Part shown: positions 8,250 through 15,917 of the stretch, one piece after another
How the letters are laid out: the number at the start of each line of letters is the position of its first letter
Numbering within the stretch: position 1 is the first letter of the stretch
Assembly (NCBI GenBank): GCA_046293075.1
Contig: JBKBPL010000023.1
Location: forward strand, 1-64,000
Length of the DNA: 64,000 nt
Reading direction: 5' to 3'
From: Ga0077530 sp046293075
Lineage (GTDB): Bacteria > Pseudomonadota > Alphaproteobacteria > Rhizobiales > Hyphomicrobiaceae
Notes under the pieces: model-generated
Database searches by the model: none
Seen by the model: the letters and a program-made list of their open reading frames with translations, nothing else
Told to the model about the DNA's origin: nothing
Translations under genes and position numbers: made by a program

Positions 8250-11200
8250 TCACTGGTCGTCACGCAGCACGATGTAGATGGCCGGAATGACCAGAACCGT
8301 GAGCAGCGTCGACGAGGCGAGGCCGAACAGCAGCGAGATCGCCAGTCCCTGAAAGATCGGGTCGGCAAGAATGACGGCAGCACCGATCATGGCGGCGAGC
8401 GCCGTCAGGAGGATCGGCTTGAACCGCACAGCCCCGGCCTCCATCAGCACGTCGCGCAGTGATCTGGCCGGCCGCCGACCGTGGCGAATGAAGTCGACGA
8501 GCAGGATCGAGTTGCGCACGATGATGCCTGCAAGTGCTATGAAGCCGATCATCGAGGTTGCGGTGAACGGCGCGCCGAACAGCCAGTGTCCGAGCATGAT
8601 GCCGATCAGCGTCAACGGAATGGGCGTCAGGATGACCAGCGGCAGTCGGAAGCTGCCGAACTGTGCAACCACCAGCACATAGATGCCGAGAATCGCGACG
8701 GCGAAGGCGGCGCCCATATCGCGGAAGGTGACGTAGGTGATCTCCCATTCACCGTCCCAGAGCAGCGTTGGTTTCGATTCGTCCGTGGGCTGGCCGTGCA
8801 GCTTCAGCGCCGGTTTCGGCAGCGTGCCCCAGTCGTGGGCATCGATCAGCCGGGCAACTTCTAGCATGCCGTAGATCGGCGCTTCGTAGGCGCCGGCCAG
8901 CTCCGCCATCACCATGTCGGCGAAGCGACCATCACGCCGGAAGATGACCGGCGAGCCTTGCTCTCTGGTGACGCGCACGACTTCGCCAAGCTCAACCACG
9001 CCGCGGTTGCCGGGCAGTGCATTGGCCGGCACGGGCGTCGAGGCCATGGCTTCCGACCAAGCAAGCCCGCTCTTCGGCAGCCGCACGGCGATCTCGATGG
9101 GATTGCGTTCTTCGCCGCGATGCGAGTAGCCGACCGGGACGCCGCCGAGCAACAGCTGGAGGGTGTCATAGACATCGCTCTGTGTGACGCCGAAGAACTC
9201 GAGGCGGTCCTGGTCGATGGACACGCGCAGCCGCGGCCGCGGCTCACCGATGGAGTCGTCCACATCGACGATGAAGGGCACAGAGGCAAAGATCTTCTTC
9301 ACCTCGCGCGCGACGGCGCGCCGGGTCTCTGCATCGGGCCCGTAGATCTCGGCGAGCAGCGTGGCGAGCACTGGCGGCCCCGGCGGCACTTCGACCACCT
9401 TGACGCTGGTCCCAGTCGGCACAACCACCCGCTTCAGCCGCTCTCTGAGATCGAGCGCGATGGCGTGGCTGGCACGCGCGCGTTCTCCGCGTGGCGCAAG
9501 ATTGAGCTGAAGTTCTCCGAGCTCGGGCGACTGGCGCAGATAGTAGTGGCGCACCAGCCCATTGAAATTGAACGGCGCAGGTGTACCGGCATAGGATTGA
9601 ATGGATCGCACCTCGGGCAGGCCGCGCGCGACCTCGGCCATCGCGAACAGCGTGCGCTCGGTATCTTCAAGGCTTGCGCCTTCGGGGAGATCAAGAACGA
9701 CGGCCAGCTCGGACTTGTTGTCGAAGGGGAGCAGCTTCACGGTCACCGACTTGGTCGCGAACAGCATGAGGGACGCGATCGTGGCCAGGCCGACAGCGAT
9801 CAAGAACAGCCACGCCGATCGCCGGGTGCGGATCACGGGGGCCGCCAGACGCCGGTAGAGAGCGCCAAGCAGACCTTCCCCGTGCGGATCGTGACCCGGT
9901 GCAGCTTCGGTCGTGCTCGGCGCCAGGCGCAGCATCAGCCAGGGGGCGATAACCACGGCCACGAAGAACGAGAACAGCATGGCCGCGGAGGCATTGGCCG
10001 GGATCGGCGCCATGTACGGGCCCATCAGGCCGGATACGAACAGCATGGGCAGCAGGGCGGCGACGACGGTCAGCGTCGCGACGATCGTCGGATTGCCGAC
10101 CTCGGCCACGGCTTCGATCGCGGCCTGCAAGCGCGATCGTCCGTCGCGCATGGCCCAGTGTCGTGCGATGTTCTCGACGACGACGATGGCGTCATCGACA
10201 AGGATGCCTATCGAGAAAATGAGCGCAAAGAGGCTTACGCGATTGATGGTGTAGCCCATCAGGTTCGCGGCGAAGAGCGTCAGCAGGATCGTTGTTGGAA
10301 TGACGACAAATGTCACGGCGGCCTCGCGCCAGCCAATGGCGATCGCGATCAGGATGACGATCGAGATGGTCGCAAGCGCGAGGTGGAACAGCAGCTCATT
10401 GGCCTTTTCGTTCGCGGTCTCGCCATAGTCGCGCGTGACCGTGACGGTCACTTCCTCTGGGATGAGCCGGCCTCTGACCGCATCCAGGCGATGCAGGAGA
10501 TCCTCGGCCACGACAACCGCATTGGCGCCCGCCCGCTTGGCGACGGCGACGGTGACGGCCGGTACGCGATGCCAGGCATCGTCACCTTCACGGGCATCGT
10601 GCCAGACCCGGTGCTCCATCGGGCTCGGCCCGATGACCACGGAAGCCACGTCATTGACATAGACAGGTCGACCATCTCGGGCCGTGATCAGCAGAAGGCC
10701 AATGTCGGGCACGCCCGAGAGCGTCTGGCCAGCGGCGACGGCACGCGTGAGGCCGGCATCCCGCACTTGCCCTGCCAGGAAGGAGCGATTGGCCTCGCGC
10801 ACCTTCGCGACGAGCTGCTGCAGCGTTATGCCGTAGAGGGCGAGCTTCTCCGGCGACGGCTCGACGCGGATCTGCTGCGGACTGCCACCCGAGATATACG
10901 TAAGGCCGACATTCTCGACCTTCGTCAGCTCGGTGCGGAGCTTATCGGCGAGCTCATAGAGGTCCTTGTCGGTCCAACGGGCCGCCGCCTGCGGCTTAGG
11001 CGACAGGGTAAGCGTGACGATTGCCACGTCGTTGATGCCACGGCCGACGACCAGTGGCTCGGGGATCCCGACAGGAATGCGATCCATGTTGGCGCGGAGC
11101 TTTTCATGCACGCGCAGGATGGCGTCTTCCGCCTTGGTGCCGACAAGGAACCGCGCCGTCACCATGACGCGGTCGTCCTCGCTCTGGCTGTAGACGTGCT

Positions 11201-11447
11201 CGACCCCGTCGATGGCCTTGACGATCGTCTCGAGCGGCTTGGTCACCAGCTCGGCGGCATCAGGCGCCTTGAGGCCGTCGGCATTGACGCGGATGTCGAC
11301 CATGGGAACGCTGATCTGCGGCTCCTCCTCGCGCGGAATGACGAGGAGCGCGATCAGCCCCATGGCGATGGCGGCCAGCAGGAACAGCGGGGTGAGCGGA
11401 GAGCGGATGGTGGCGCGCGTCAGGCGCCCAGAGATACCGAGGTTCAC
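8250..11447 (-). CDS. RND-family efflux transporter permease subunit
   Basis: A 1065-residue inner-membrane proton antiporter of the AcrB/CzcA superfamily. It has the usual duplicated layout: an N-terminal membrane helix, a large periplasmic loop, a helix bundle containing the proton-relay Asp pair (FSIGILVDDAIVVVEN), a second periplasmic loop, and a last bundle with GIIVRNSILLVDF. The CzcA-like metal signature was not seen, so the substrate is open. The start overlaps the adaptor gene by 4 bp (ATGA type), so the two are translationally coupled. No outer-membrane channel gene is in the operon; a TolC-type partner must come from elsewhere. Transcription probably starts at the ArsR-type regulator upstream. 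Confidence 0.93.
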   Translation of the reverse strand: MNLGISGRLTRATIRSPLTPLFLLAAIAMGLIALLVIPREEEPQISVPMVDIRVNADGLKAPDAAELVTKPLETIVKAIDGVEHVYSQSEDDRVMVTARFLVGTKAEDAILRVHEKLRANMDRIPVGIPEPLVVGRGINDVAIVTLTLSPKPQAAARWTDKDLYELADKLRTELTKVENVGLTYISGGSPQQIRVEPSPEKLALYGITLQQLVAKVREANRSFLAGQVRDAGLTRAVAAGQTLSGVPDIGLLLITARDGRPVYVNDVASVVIGPSPMEHRVWHDAREGDDAWHRVPAVTVAVAKRAGANAVVVAEDLLHRLDAVRGRLIPEEVTVTVTRDYGETANEKANELLFHLALATISIVILIAIAIGWREAAVTFVVIPTTILLTLFAANLMGYTINRVSLFALIFSIGILVDDAIVVVENIARHWAMRDGRSRLQAAIEAVAEVGNPTIVATLTVVAALLPMLFVSGLMGPYMAPIPANASAAMLFSFFVAVVIAPWLMLRLAPSTTEAAPGHDPHGEGLLGALYRRLAAPVIRTRRSAWLFLIAVGLATIASLMLFATKSVTVKLLPFDNKSELAVVLDLPEGASLEDTERTLFAMAEVARGLPEVRSIQSYAGTPAPFNFNGLVRHYYLRQSPELGELQLNLAPRGERARASHAIALDLRERLKRVVVPTGTSVKVVEVPPGPPVLATLLAEIYGPDAETRRAVAREVKKIFASVPFIVDVDDSIGEPRPRLRVSIDQDRLEFFGVTQSDVYDTLQLLLGGVPVGYSHRGEERNPIEIAVRLPKSGLAWSEAMASTPVPANALPGNRGVVELGEVVRVTREQGSPVIFRRDGRFADMVMAELAGAYEAPIYGMLEVARLIDAHDWGTLPKPALKLHGQPTDESKPTLLWDGEWEITYVTFRDMGAAFAVAILGIYVLVVAQFGSFRLPLVILTPIPLTLIGIMLGHWLFGAPFTATSMIGFIALAGIIVRNSILLVDFIRHGRRPARSLRDVLMEAGAVRFKPILLTALAAMIGAAVILADPIFQGLAISLLFGLASSTLLTVLVIPAIYIVLRDDQ

Positions 11448-12436
11448 GGCCGCACCAGTCGGTCACCGGCGTTAAGGCCGGACAGGATCTCGAGGCCATC
11501 GGGCATGTCTGACGTGGGATGCGGTCGTCCACGCTGCACAGGCACATCCATGGATCTCTTGTCGTCGAGCTGGACCTTCACGTAATCGACACCGAACCGC
11601 GTCGAGACGAAGGCTTCCGGCACAATGTAGGCTTGGCGCGCGCCGCCCGAGATCCACACGCGGATGCGTCTGGCGACGAAGTAGTCACCAAGCCCTTCGA
11701 CGGCCGCATCGGCAACGACACGGCCGTCCTCGATCTGTGGATAGACGAGCACAATGGTGCCGAAGCGGGCGCCGGACAGCCCGATCTCCTCGCCATCGAC
11801 ACGGATGCGGTCGCCGACCTTCAAGAAGTGCGCATGGCGTTCGGGAACGCGCAGGCGGAGCACGAAGTTCTGCTCGGCGATGGTGGCGATCACTTCGCCG
11901 GGGAGCACGACCGCGCCGGCCGTGTAGGGCACGCTCAGGACGCGGCCTGCGGTCGGCGCGAGGACGTCACCTTCGGCCAGTTGCCGCTCGAGGACAGAGC
12001 GCTCGGCAATGCGGGCGCGCAGAGCATTATCGGCAACATCAACGGCCGTGCGCGCTTCATCCAGTCGCGCCCGGGGAATTGTGCCGCGCTCCACCAGACT
12101 TTCGGCGCGGGCGAGGTCCGTCCTGGCCTGCGCAAGCTGCGCCTGCAGCCCGGCAATCTGGGCGTCGAGGGATTTCATCTGCAGGGCGAGCTTTTCGTCA
12201 CCCACTGTGGCGATCACCTGCCCGGCGTCGACCCGGTCACCTTCCTTGACGGTGAGTTGGGCGACGGTTCCGCCGGTGCGAACTCTGGCCGGCACGGGCT
12301 TCGGCGTCTCGACGGTCGCGAACACGGCCTTGTCGTCCGAGATCTCCCGCAGCGACACAGAATACGTTTCAGCCGCCAGGGAAGTCTGTATCGGCACAGC
12401 AGAGACCGCCAGTGCAGCAATCAGTTTGAGCAGCAT
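11444..12436 (-). CDS. HlyD-type periplasmic adaptor of the RND pump
   Basis: A 330-residue membrane-fusion protein. Residues 1-22 are a signal peptide (LLKLIAALAVSAVPIQTSLAA). There follow a split biotinyl-lipoyl-like domain (GTVAQLTVKEGDRVDAGQVIATVGD and, later, DVLAPTAGRVLSVPYTAGAVV), a helical hairpin rich in Ala/Leu/Gln (about 95-165), and beta-barrel and membrane-proximal domains. It links the inner-membrane RND protein to an outer-membrane channel. It starts 55 bp after the stop of the ArsR-type regulator and overlaps the pump gene, so arsR-hlyD-rnd look like one operon. Confidence 0.92.
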   Translation of the reverse strand: MLLKLIAALAVSAVPIQTSLAAETYSVSLREISDDKAVFATVETPKPVPARVRTGGTVAQLTVKEGDRVDAGQVIATVGDEKLALQMKSLDAQIAGLQAQLAQARTDLARAESLVERGTIPRARLDEARTAVDVADNALRARIAERSVLERQLAEGDVLAPTAGRVLSVPYTAGAVVLPGEVIATIAEQNFVLRLRVPERHAHFLKVGDRIRVDGEEIGLSGARFGTIVLVYPQIEDGRVVADAAVEGLGDYFVARRIRVWISGGARQAYIVPEAFVSTRFGVDYVKVQLDDKRSMDVPVQRGRPHPTSDMPDGLEILSGLNAGDRLVRP

Positions 12437-12491
12437 GTCGTTAACCCTTTGGATGTCTCACCGCCAGTACTGAGAGGCAATGGCAATTGCC

Positions 12492-12860
12492 TCATTGATC
12501 CCGCTCAATGCGCGTTCGACTGCGCCGCGTGACCTTGTTTTTTGCGAGCGATGCCGGCTTCGGCGCACAGAAGGCGCTGTAGAGGGTGGAGAGCAGGGTC
12601 CGCGCTTCCGCGCTGGCGATCGAGTACCAGATCGTCTGACCGTCGCGGCGTGCGGTCACGAGACCATCCTTGCGCAGCAGCGAGAGGTGCTGCGAGACGG
12701 CGGAATCGCGGATGCCGAGGAACTCAGCCAACTCTCCGACCGACCGCTCCTGATCGACAAGCTGACAGAGGATGAGCAGGCGGTGGCGGTTGGCCATCGC
12801 CTTGAGCAGGTCACAGGCGCGATCTGCCGCAGCCTGCATGCGTTCGGTCTGTATTTTCAT
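12492..12860 (-). CDS. ArsR-family repressor of the BigR/SqrR persulfide-sensing type
   Basis: A 122-residue winged-helix repressor. The recognition helix lies in SVGELAEFLGIRDSAVSQHLSLLRKDGLV and the wing in RRDGQTIWYSI. There are Cys at 16, 32 and 98. Cys32 (LLILCQLV) and Cys98 (LYSAFCAPK) are 66 residues apart, exactly the spacing of the redox pair Cys42/Cys108 in BigR and Cys41/Cys107 in SqrR, which form a polysulfide bridge and release DNA. No metal-binding ELCVCDL-type motif is present, so a metal sensor is less likely. It heads the HlyD-RND operon and diverges from trxC. A TTGACA/TATATT promoter lies directly before the ATG. Confidence 0.88.
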   Translation of the reverse strand: MKIQTERMQAAADRACDLLKAMANRHRLLILCQLVDQERSVGELAEFLGIRDSAVSQHLSLLRKDGLVTARRDGQTIWYSIASAEARTLLSTLYSAFCAPKPASLAKNKVTRRSRTRIERDQ

Positions 12861-12862
12861 AG

Positions 12863-12895
12863 TTGCGAATATACGAATAGACGAATATATGTCAA
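12863..12895. promoter_or_regulatory. Overlapping divergent promoters with three CGAATA direct repeats (likely ArsR-type operator)
   Basis: On the minus strand TTGACA (12895-12890), a 16-base spacer and TATATT (12873-12868) form a near-consensus promoter; the expected transcription start falls about 7 bases on, at or next to the regulator ATG (12860), leaving essentially no leader. On the plus strand TTGCGA (12863-12868), 17 bases, TATATG (12886-12891) could serve trxC. CGAATA occurs at 12866, 12874 and 12882, an exact 8-bp period lying within both promoters. The SqrR-like regulator is the obvious candidate to bind here, although the ATTC-N8-GAAT type palindrome is absent. Confidence 0.65.
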
Positions 12896-12934
12896 CCCAA
12901 CGTTATCGATGGTCCGCCTGACCAAGGAGGCACC

Positions 12935-13390
12935 ATGGGCGAAGTGAGAAATATCGTCTGTGGCCGATGCGGCCAAATCAATCGCGTGCCAATGGACCGG
13001 CCTGCGGCGCGGGCGCGCTGCGGGGCCTGTCACGAGCCGCTGTTCGCGGGGCGTCCTGTTGAGGTCGACGCGACGGCTTTCGAGCGGCATACGACGCGCA
13101 ACGACATTCCGGTTCTGGTCGATGTCTGGGCGCCTTGGTGCGGACCGTGCCGGGTGATGGCGCCAATGTTCGAGCAGGCGGCGGCCGCACTCGAGCCGGA
13201 TGTCCGCCTGCTCAAGCTCAACTCGGATGAGGCGCCGGAGCTGTCCGCGCGTCTCGGTATCCGCAGCATCCCCACGCTGCTGCTCATCGAGAGCGGAAAG
13301 GTGCTGGCACGGACCTCAGGCGTCATGCGCGCCGATCAAATTGTCGCCTGGACCCGATCATCTCTCGCGCAGGCTTCGACAAGTCGATGA
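12935..13390 (+). CDS. trxC: Thioredoxin 2 (zinc-finger thioredoxin)
   Basis: A 151-residue cytoplasmic thioredoxin with an N-terminal zinc ribbon, CGRC (residues 9-12) and CGAC (29-32), followed by the thioredoxin fold with active site WAPWCGPCRVMAP and cis-Pro loop RSIPTLLLI. This is the TrxC type, an oxidative-stress disulfide reductase that also reduces persulfidated proteins. A strong AAGGAGG lies six bases before the ATG. It is divergent from the SqrR-like repressor and shares its promoter region, so it is probably in the same regulon. The DUF2892 gene follows after 28 bp. Confidence 0.93.
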   Translation: MGEVRNIVCGRCGQINRVPMDRPAARARCGACHEPLFAGRPVEVDATAFERHTTRNDIPVLVDVWAPWCGPCRVMAPMFEQAAAALEPDVRLLKLNSDEAPELSARLGIRSIPTLLLIESGKVLARTSGVMRADQIVAWTRSSLAQASTSR

Positions 13391-13418
13391 GCCTTCAGGT
13401 CAACAACGGAGACCCCTC

Positions 13419-13628
13419 ATGAATATCGATCGTGCTGTTCTTGCTCTTGCGGGACTGATGATTCTCATCAGCCTTGCCTTGGCGTGGTACTTCAGCCCGT
13501 ACTGGTTGTTGCTGACCGCGTTCGTTGGTCTCAACCTTCTGCAGGCAGCCTTCACCGGTTTCTGCCCGGCAGCGATCGTATTCAGGAAGCTAGGGTTGCG
13601 GGAAGGCTGCGCGTTCGCCGAGAAGTAA
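13419..13628 (+). CDS. DUF2892 / YgaP-type inner-membrane protein
   Basis: A 69-residue protein with two membrane helices (VLALAGLMILISLALAWYF and WLLLTAFVGLNLLQAAFTGF) followed by the family hallmark GFCPAAIVFRKLG and a terminal GC. This module is the membrane part of the rhodanese YgaP and is often a separate gene in sulfide or persulfide response operons. Its two Cys are both at the membrane edge. It is cotranscribed with trxC. The ATG has ACGGAGA upstream at a usable distance. Confidence 0.85.
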   Translation: MNIDRAVLALAGLMILISLALAWYFSPYWLLLTAFVGLNLLQAAFTGFCPAAIVFRKLGLREGCAFAEK

Positions 13629-13748
13629 CGCGACCGGTCTGGCTCTCCCGCGGCTACGCCGCCTTCCTTACAGAAGCGGCCGGGCAATATTCGGGCCGTG
13701 TCTGGAGAGGGGCCGGCCCGGCTGCCGGCGCAGGGACCGCGCTGCAAC

Positions 13749-14711
13749 TCATGGTCTCGCGCGCGGCCGTGGGCCCGCCATAGGAGGCGGGATGGGGACA
13801 CGTCGCACCAGGCTGCGGCCGGGGTAGTGTTGGCGCGCGAACAGCACGAATTCATCGACGAACTGATTGGCGTAGGGGGCGAGCGGCCTGTCTGGCTCCC
13901 AAGCCAGCATCGTCCACCTGCCGATCGGCGCACCTCGGTGCACGATGGGGAGCAGCCGAATACCTTGCTGGTTCAGCGGCACGGCCGAGGGCAGAACGCC
14001 GACGCCGTAGCCTGCCTGGGTAAGGCCCAGGACAACATTGTGCGCGCCGCTGTCCAGCAGGATGTTCGGGCGAACGTTAGCCGCCAGACAGGCGCTTTCG
14101 AACCATTCGCGGGAGCCGAAGCCGCGGCGCAAGGCAAGCAGCGGCCACGCCGTGAGGCTTGTAACCTCGACCTCCCGGTGCCGGCCGAGGGCGTGTCTGC
14201 GCGGGACGGCGGCCACGACATGGATCGGATAGAGCAGGCGCCCCACGAGGCGATCCTGTCCCGCCGGGACATACGCGACATCGACCTCGGCCCGCTCAAG
14301 ACGCGTGATGAGACTCGCTCCGCCATCCTCGATGACATGCACGTCGACACCGGGGTGGCGCACGCGATAGCCGGGCAGGAAACGCACAAGTATGGCCTCG
14401 ATCATGGGCGGCGTCGCCCCGATCCTCACGACGCCTGCGTCGCCACCCTGCAGCGCTCGGGCGCGCTGGCGCAGGGCCTGAGCCCCGGCGAGGACGCGGC
14501 GGCTGTGCGCAAGCAGATCCTCCCCGGCTGAAGTGAGACGCACGCGCCGGCCGACGCGGACGAACAGTGCGATGCCCAGCGCCGTCTCCAATGCCTGAAT
14601 CTGGCGTGAGACCGCAGGCTGACTGAGATGCAGGCGCTCGGCGGCCTTGGTGACACCGCCAGCGTCGGCAATCGCAACAAAGGTCCTTAGCTGCTGCAAA
14701 TCCAAAATCAT
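13749..14711 (-). CDS. LysR-family regulator, probably of the TauE/SafE gene
   Basis: A 320-residue LysR protein: helix-turn-helix in residues about 4-60 (LQQLRTFVAIADAGGVTKAAERLHLSQPAVSRQIQALE) and a periplasmic-binding-like effector domain from about 90 (GVVRIGATPPMIEAILVRFLPG). The long C-terminus is Pro/Arg-rich. It diverges from the TauE-type exporter with 96 bp between starts, the classical arrangement for a LysR activator and its target. The effector may be a sulfur compound, but only context suggests this. Confidence 0.9.
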   Translation of the reverse strand: MILDLQQLRTFVAIADAGGVTKAAERLHLSQPAVSRQIQALETALGIALFVRVGRRVRLTSAGEDLLAHSRRVLAGAQALRQRARALQGGDAGVVRIGATPPMIEAILVRFLPGYRVRHPGVDVHVIEDGGASLITRLERAEVDVAYVPAGQDRLVGRLLYPIHVVAAVPRRHALGRHREVEVTSLTAWPLLALRRGFGSREWFESACLAANVRPNILLDSGAHNVVLGLTQAGYGVGVLPSAVPLNQQGIRLLPIVHRGAPIGRWTMLAWEPDRPLAPYANQFVDEFVLFARQHYPGRSLVRRVPIPPPMAGPRPRARP

Positions 14712-14760
14712 TACTCATATGCATGATAATGTAGAAAATAAATGCATTAGACGTATGGTG
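14712..14760. promoter_or_regulatory. AT-rich LysR-type control region between the regulator and tauE-like gene
   Basis: The stretch is strikingly AT-rich for this genome. It contains two ATGCAT palindromes (14719-14724 and 14742-14747) 23 bases apart, and the first sits in a larger imperfect dyad, TCATATGCATGA. This matches the position and look of LysR binding boxes between divergent genes. Exact promoter elements could not be assigned. Confidence 0.45.
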
Positions 14761-14807
14761 AAGTCCAGCCCATAGTCCCGGCGTTCAAGAATGAGGAGGT
14801 GAACGCC

Positions 14808-15557
14808 GTGTCGCTGGCAATGGCAATCGGCCTGCTCGGCACGATGGTCGCGACATCGTTCCTCTCGGGCATCTTCGGCATGGCGGGCGGCATGATCCTG
14901 ATGGGCATTCTGCTGGCCCTGCTCACGGTGCCGGAGGCCATGGCGCTCCATGCCGTGGCGCAGATGGCCTCGAACGGCTGGCGGGGCCTCCTTTGGATCG
15001 GGCACGTGCGGTGGCGTGCCGTGGCGGCCTATCTCGTCGGGTGCGCGGTCGCGCTCGCGGCGTGGTCTTTGGTGCGGTATGTGCCCTCGAAGCCGATGGC
15101 GCTGCTCGCGCTCGGCATAACCCCGTTTCTGGTGCGCGTGCTGCCCGCCCAGCTCAAGCCGGATCCGGAACGCTTGACGCACGGCGCGCTCTACGGATCG
15201 GCGTGCATGAGCCTCATCCTGCTCACCGGCGTCGCGGGACCATTGATCGACAGCTACTTCCTCGGTGGTACTCTCAATCGCAAGCAGATCATCGCGACCA
15301 AGGCGCTCTGCCAGATCTTCGGACACGGTGCCAAGCTTCTCTATTTCGGCGGCCTTGTTGAGCAGGCGGCCAGCATCGATTTGTGGCTGGCGGCCGCCGT
15401 GGTGGTGGCATCGATGATTGGCACGACGATCGCGAGACCGGTGCTCAAGCGCCTGTCTGAAACGCAGTACAGAAGCTGGGCGGCGCGCATCATCGCCTTG
15501 ATTGCCTGCACCTATCTCGCGCAGGGCGCCTATCTCATGGCGCAGGCCGGACCGTAG
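14808..15557 (+). CDS. TauE/SafE-family sulfite/organosulfonate exporter
   Basis: A 249-residue membrane protein. GTG 14808 is chosen because the GAGGAGG at 14793-14799 is 8 bases upstream; the GTG at 14799 overlaps that site. About seven hydrophobic helices are visible, with the family features SFLSGIFGMAGGMILMG at the N-terminus and a second half-repeat beginning LYGSACMSLILLTGVAGPLIDSYFLGG. TauE/SafE proteins export sulfite, sulfoacetate or related anions. It is divergent from a LysR regulator and followed after 12 bp by a small conserved gene, and belongs to the thiol-related region. Confidence 0.88.
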   Translation: MSLAMAIGLLGTMVATSFLSGIFGMAGGMILMGILLALLTVPEAMALHAVAQMASNGWRGLLWIGHVRWRAVAAYLVGCAVALAAWSLVRYVPSKPMALLALGITPFLVRVLPAQLKPDPERLTHGALYGSACMSLILLTGVAGPLIDSYFLGGTLNRKQIIATKALCQIFGHGAKLLYFGGLVEQAASIDLWLAAAVVVASMIGTTIARPVLKRLSETQYRSWAARIIALIACTYLAQGAYLMAQAGP

Positions 15558-15569
15558 CGGAGCAGTGCC

Positions 15570-15815
15570 ATGGCGGACCCACCGAATGCGCTCGTGCTGG
15601 ATCTCGTTGAGTGGATCGCGAAGGCCCCGAGGCCCTATGCCGAGGTCATGGACGCATGGCGGACATCATGTCCGCGGCTGACGATCTGGGAGGATGCCAT
15701 CGACGGCGGCTATGTGGCGACATCGTGCAGGGCCCATGGCGGCGTCATGGTGAGCGTGACCGATCGCGGGCGAGCGCTTCTTCAGGCCAATGCCCGCACC
15801 CAGCCGCCGGCCTAG
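15570..15815 (+). CDS. Small conserved-looking protein downstream of the TauE/SafE gene
   Basis: An 81-residue soluble protein, 12 bp after the exporter gene, so almost certainly cotranscribed. The order of motifs (LVLDLVEWIAKAPRPYAEVMDAWRTS, then LTIWEDAIDGGYV, then VSVTDRGRALL) resembles a small winged-helix domain, ending in the typical TxxGRxLL helix. Two Cys (TSCPRL and ATSCRA) are present. I do not recognise a named family; DNA-binding or regulatory function is a guess. Confidence 0.65.
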   Translation: MADPPNALVLDLVEWIAKAPRPYAEVMDAWRTSCPRLTIWEDAIDGGYVATSCRAHGGVMVSVTDRGRALLQANARTQPPA

Positions 15816-15917
15816 CAGATCTCCCCTGTATCTTCGTCTATGAAGTGCTTGATGTGCTGATGCTGGAGCCTCGCGGGCGCGCGCGGCCGGCGCGCGCAGT
15901 CGCAATTGCGGGTCTCA

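Noticed and set aside
8958..11585. An 875-codon open frame on the plus strand opposite the RND pump
   Set aside because: It is antisense to a clear RND family gene; its composition (His/Asp/Arg/Gly-rich) and lack of motifs mark it as a high-GC shadow.
8250..12436. Heavy-metal (CzcCBA-type) efflux operon controlled by a metal-sensing ArsR
   Set aside because: The repressor lacks the ELCVCDL-type metal motif and instead has the Cys pair of persulfide sensors; the pump shows no clear metal-relay signature.
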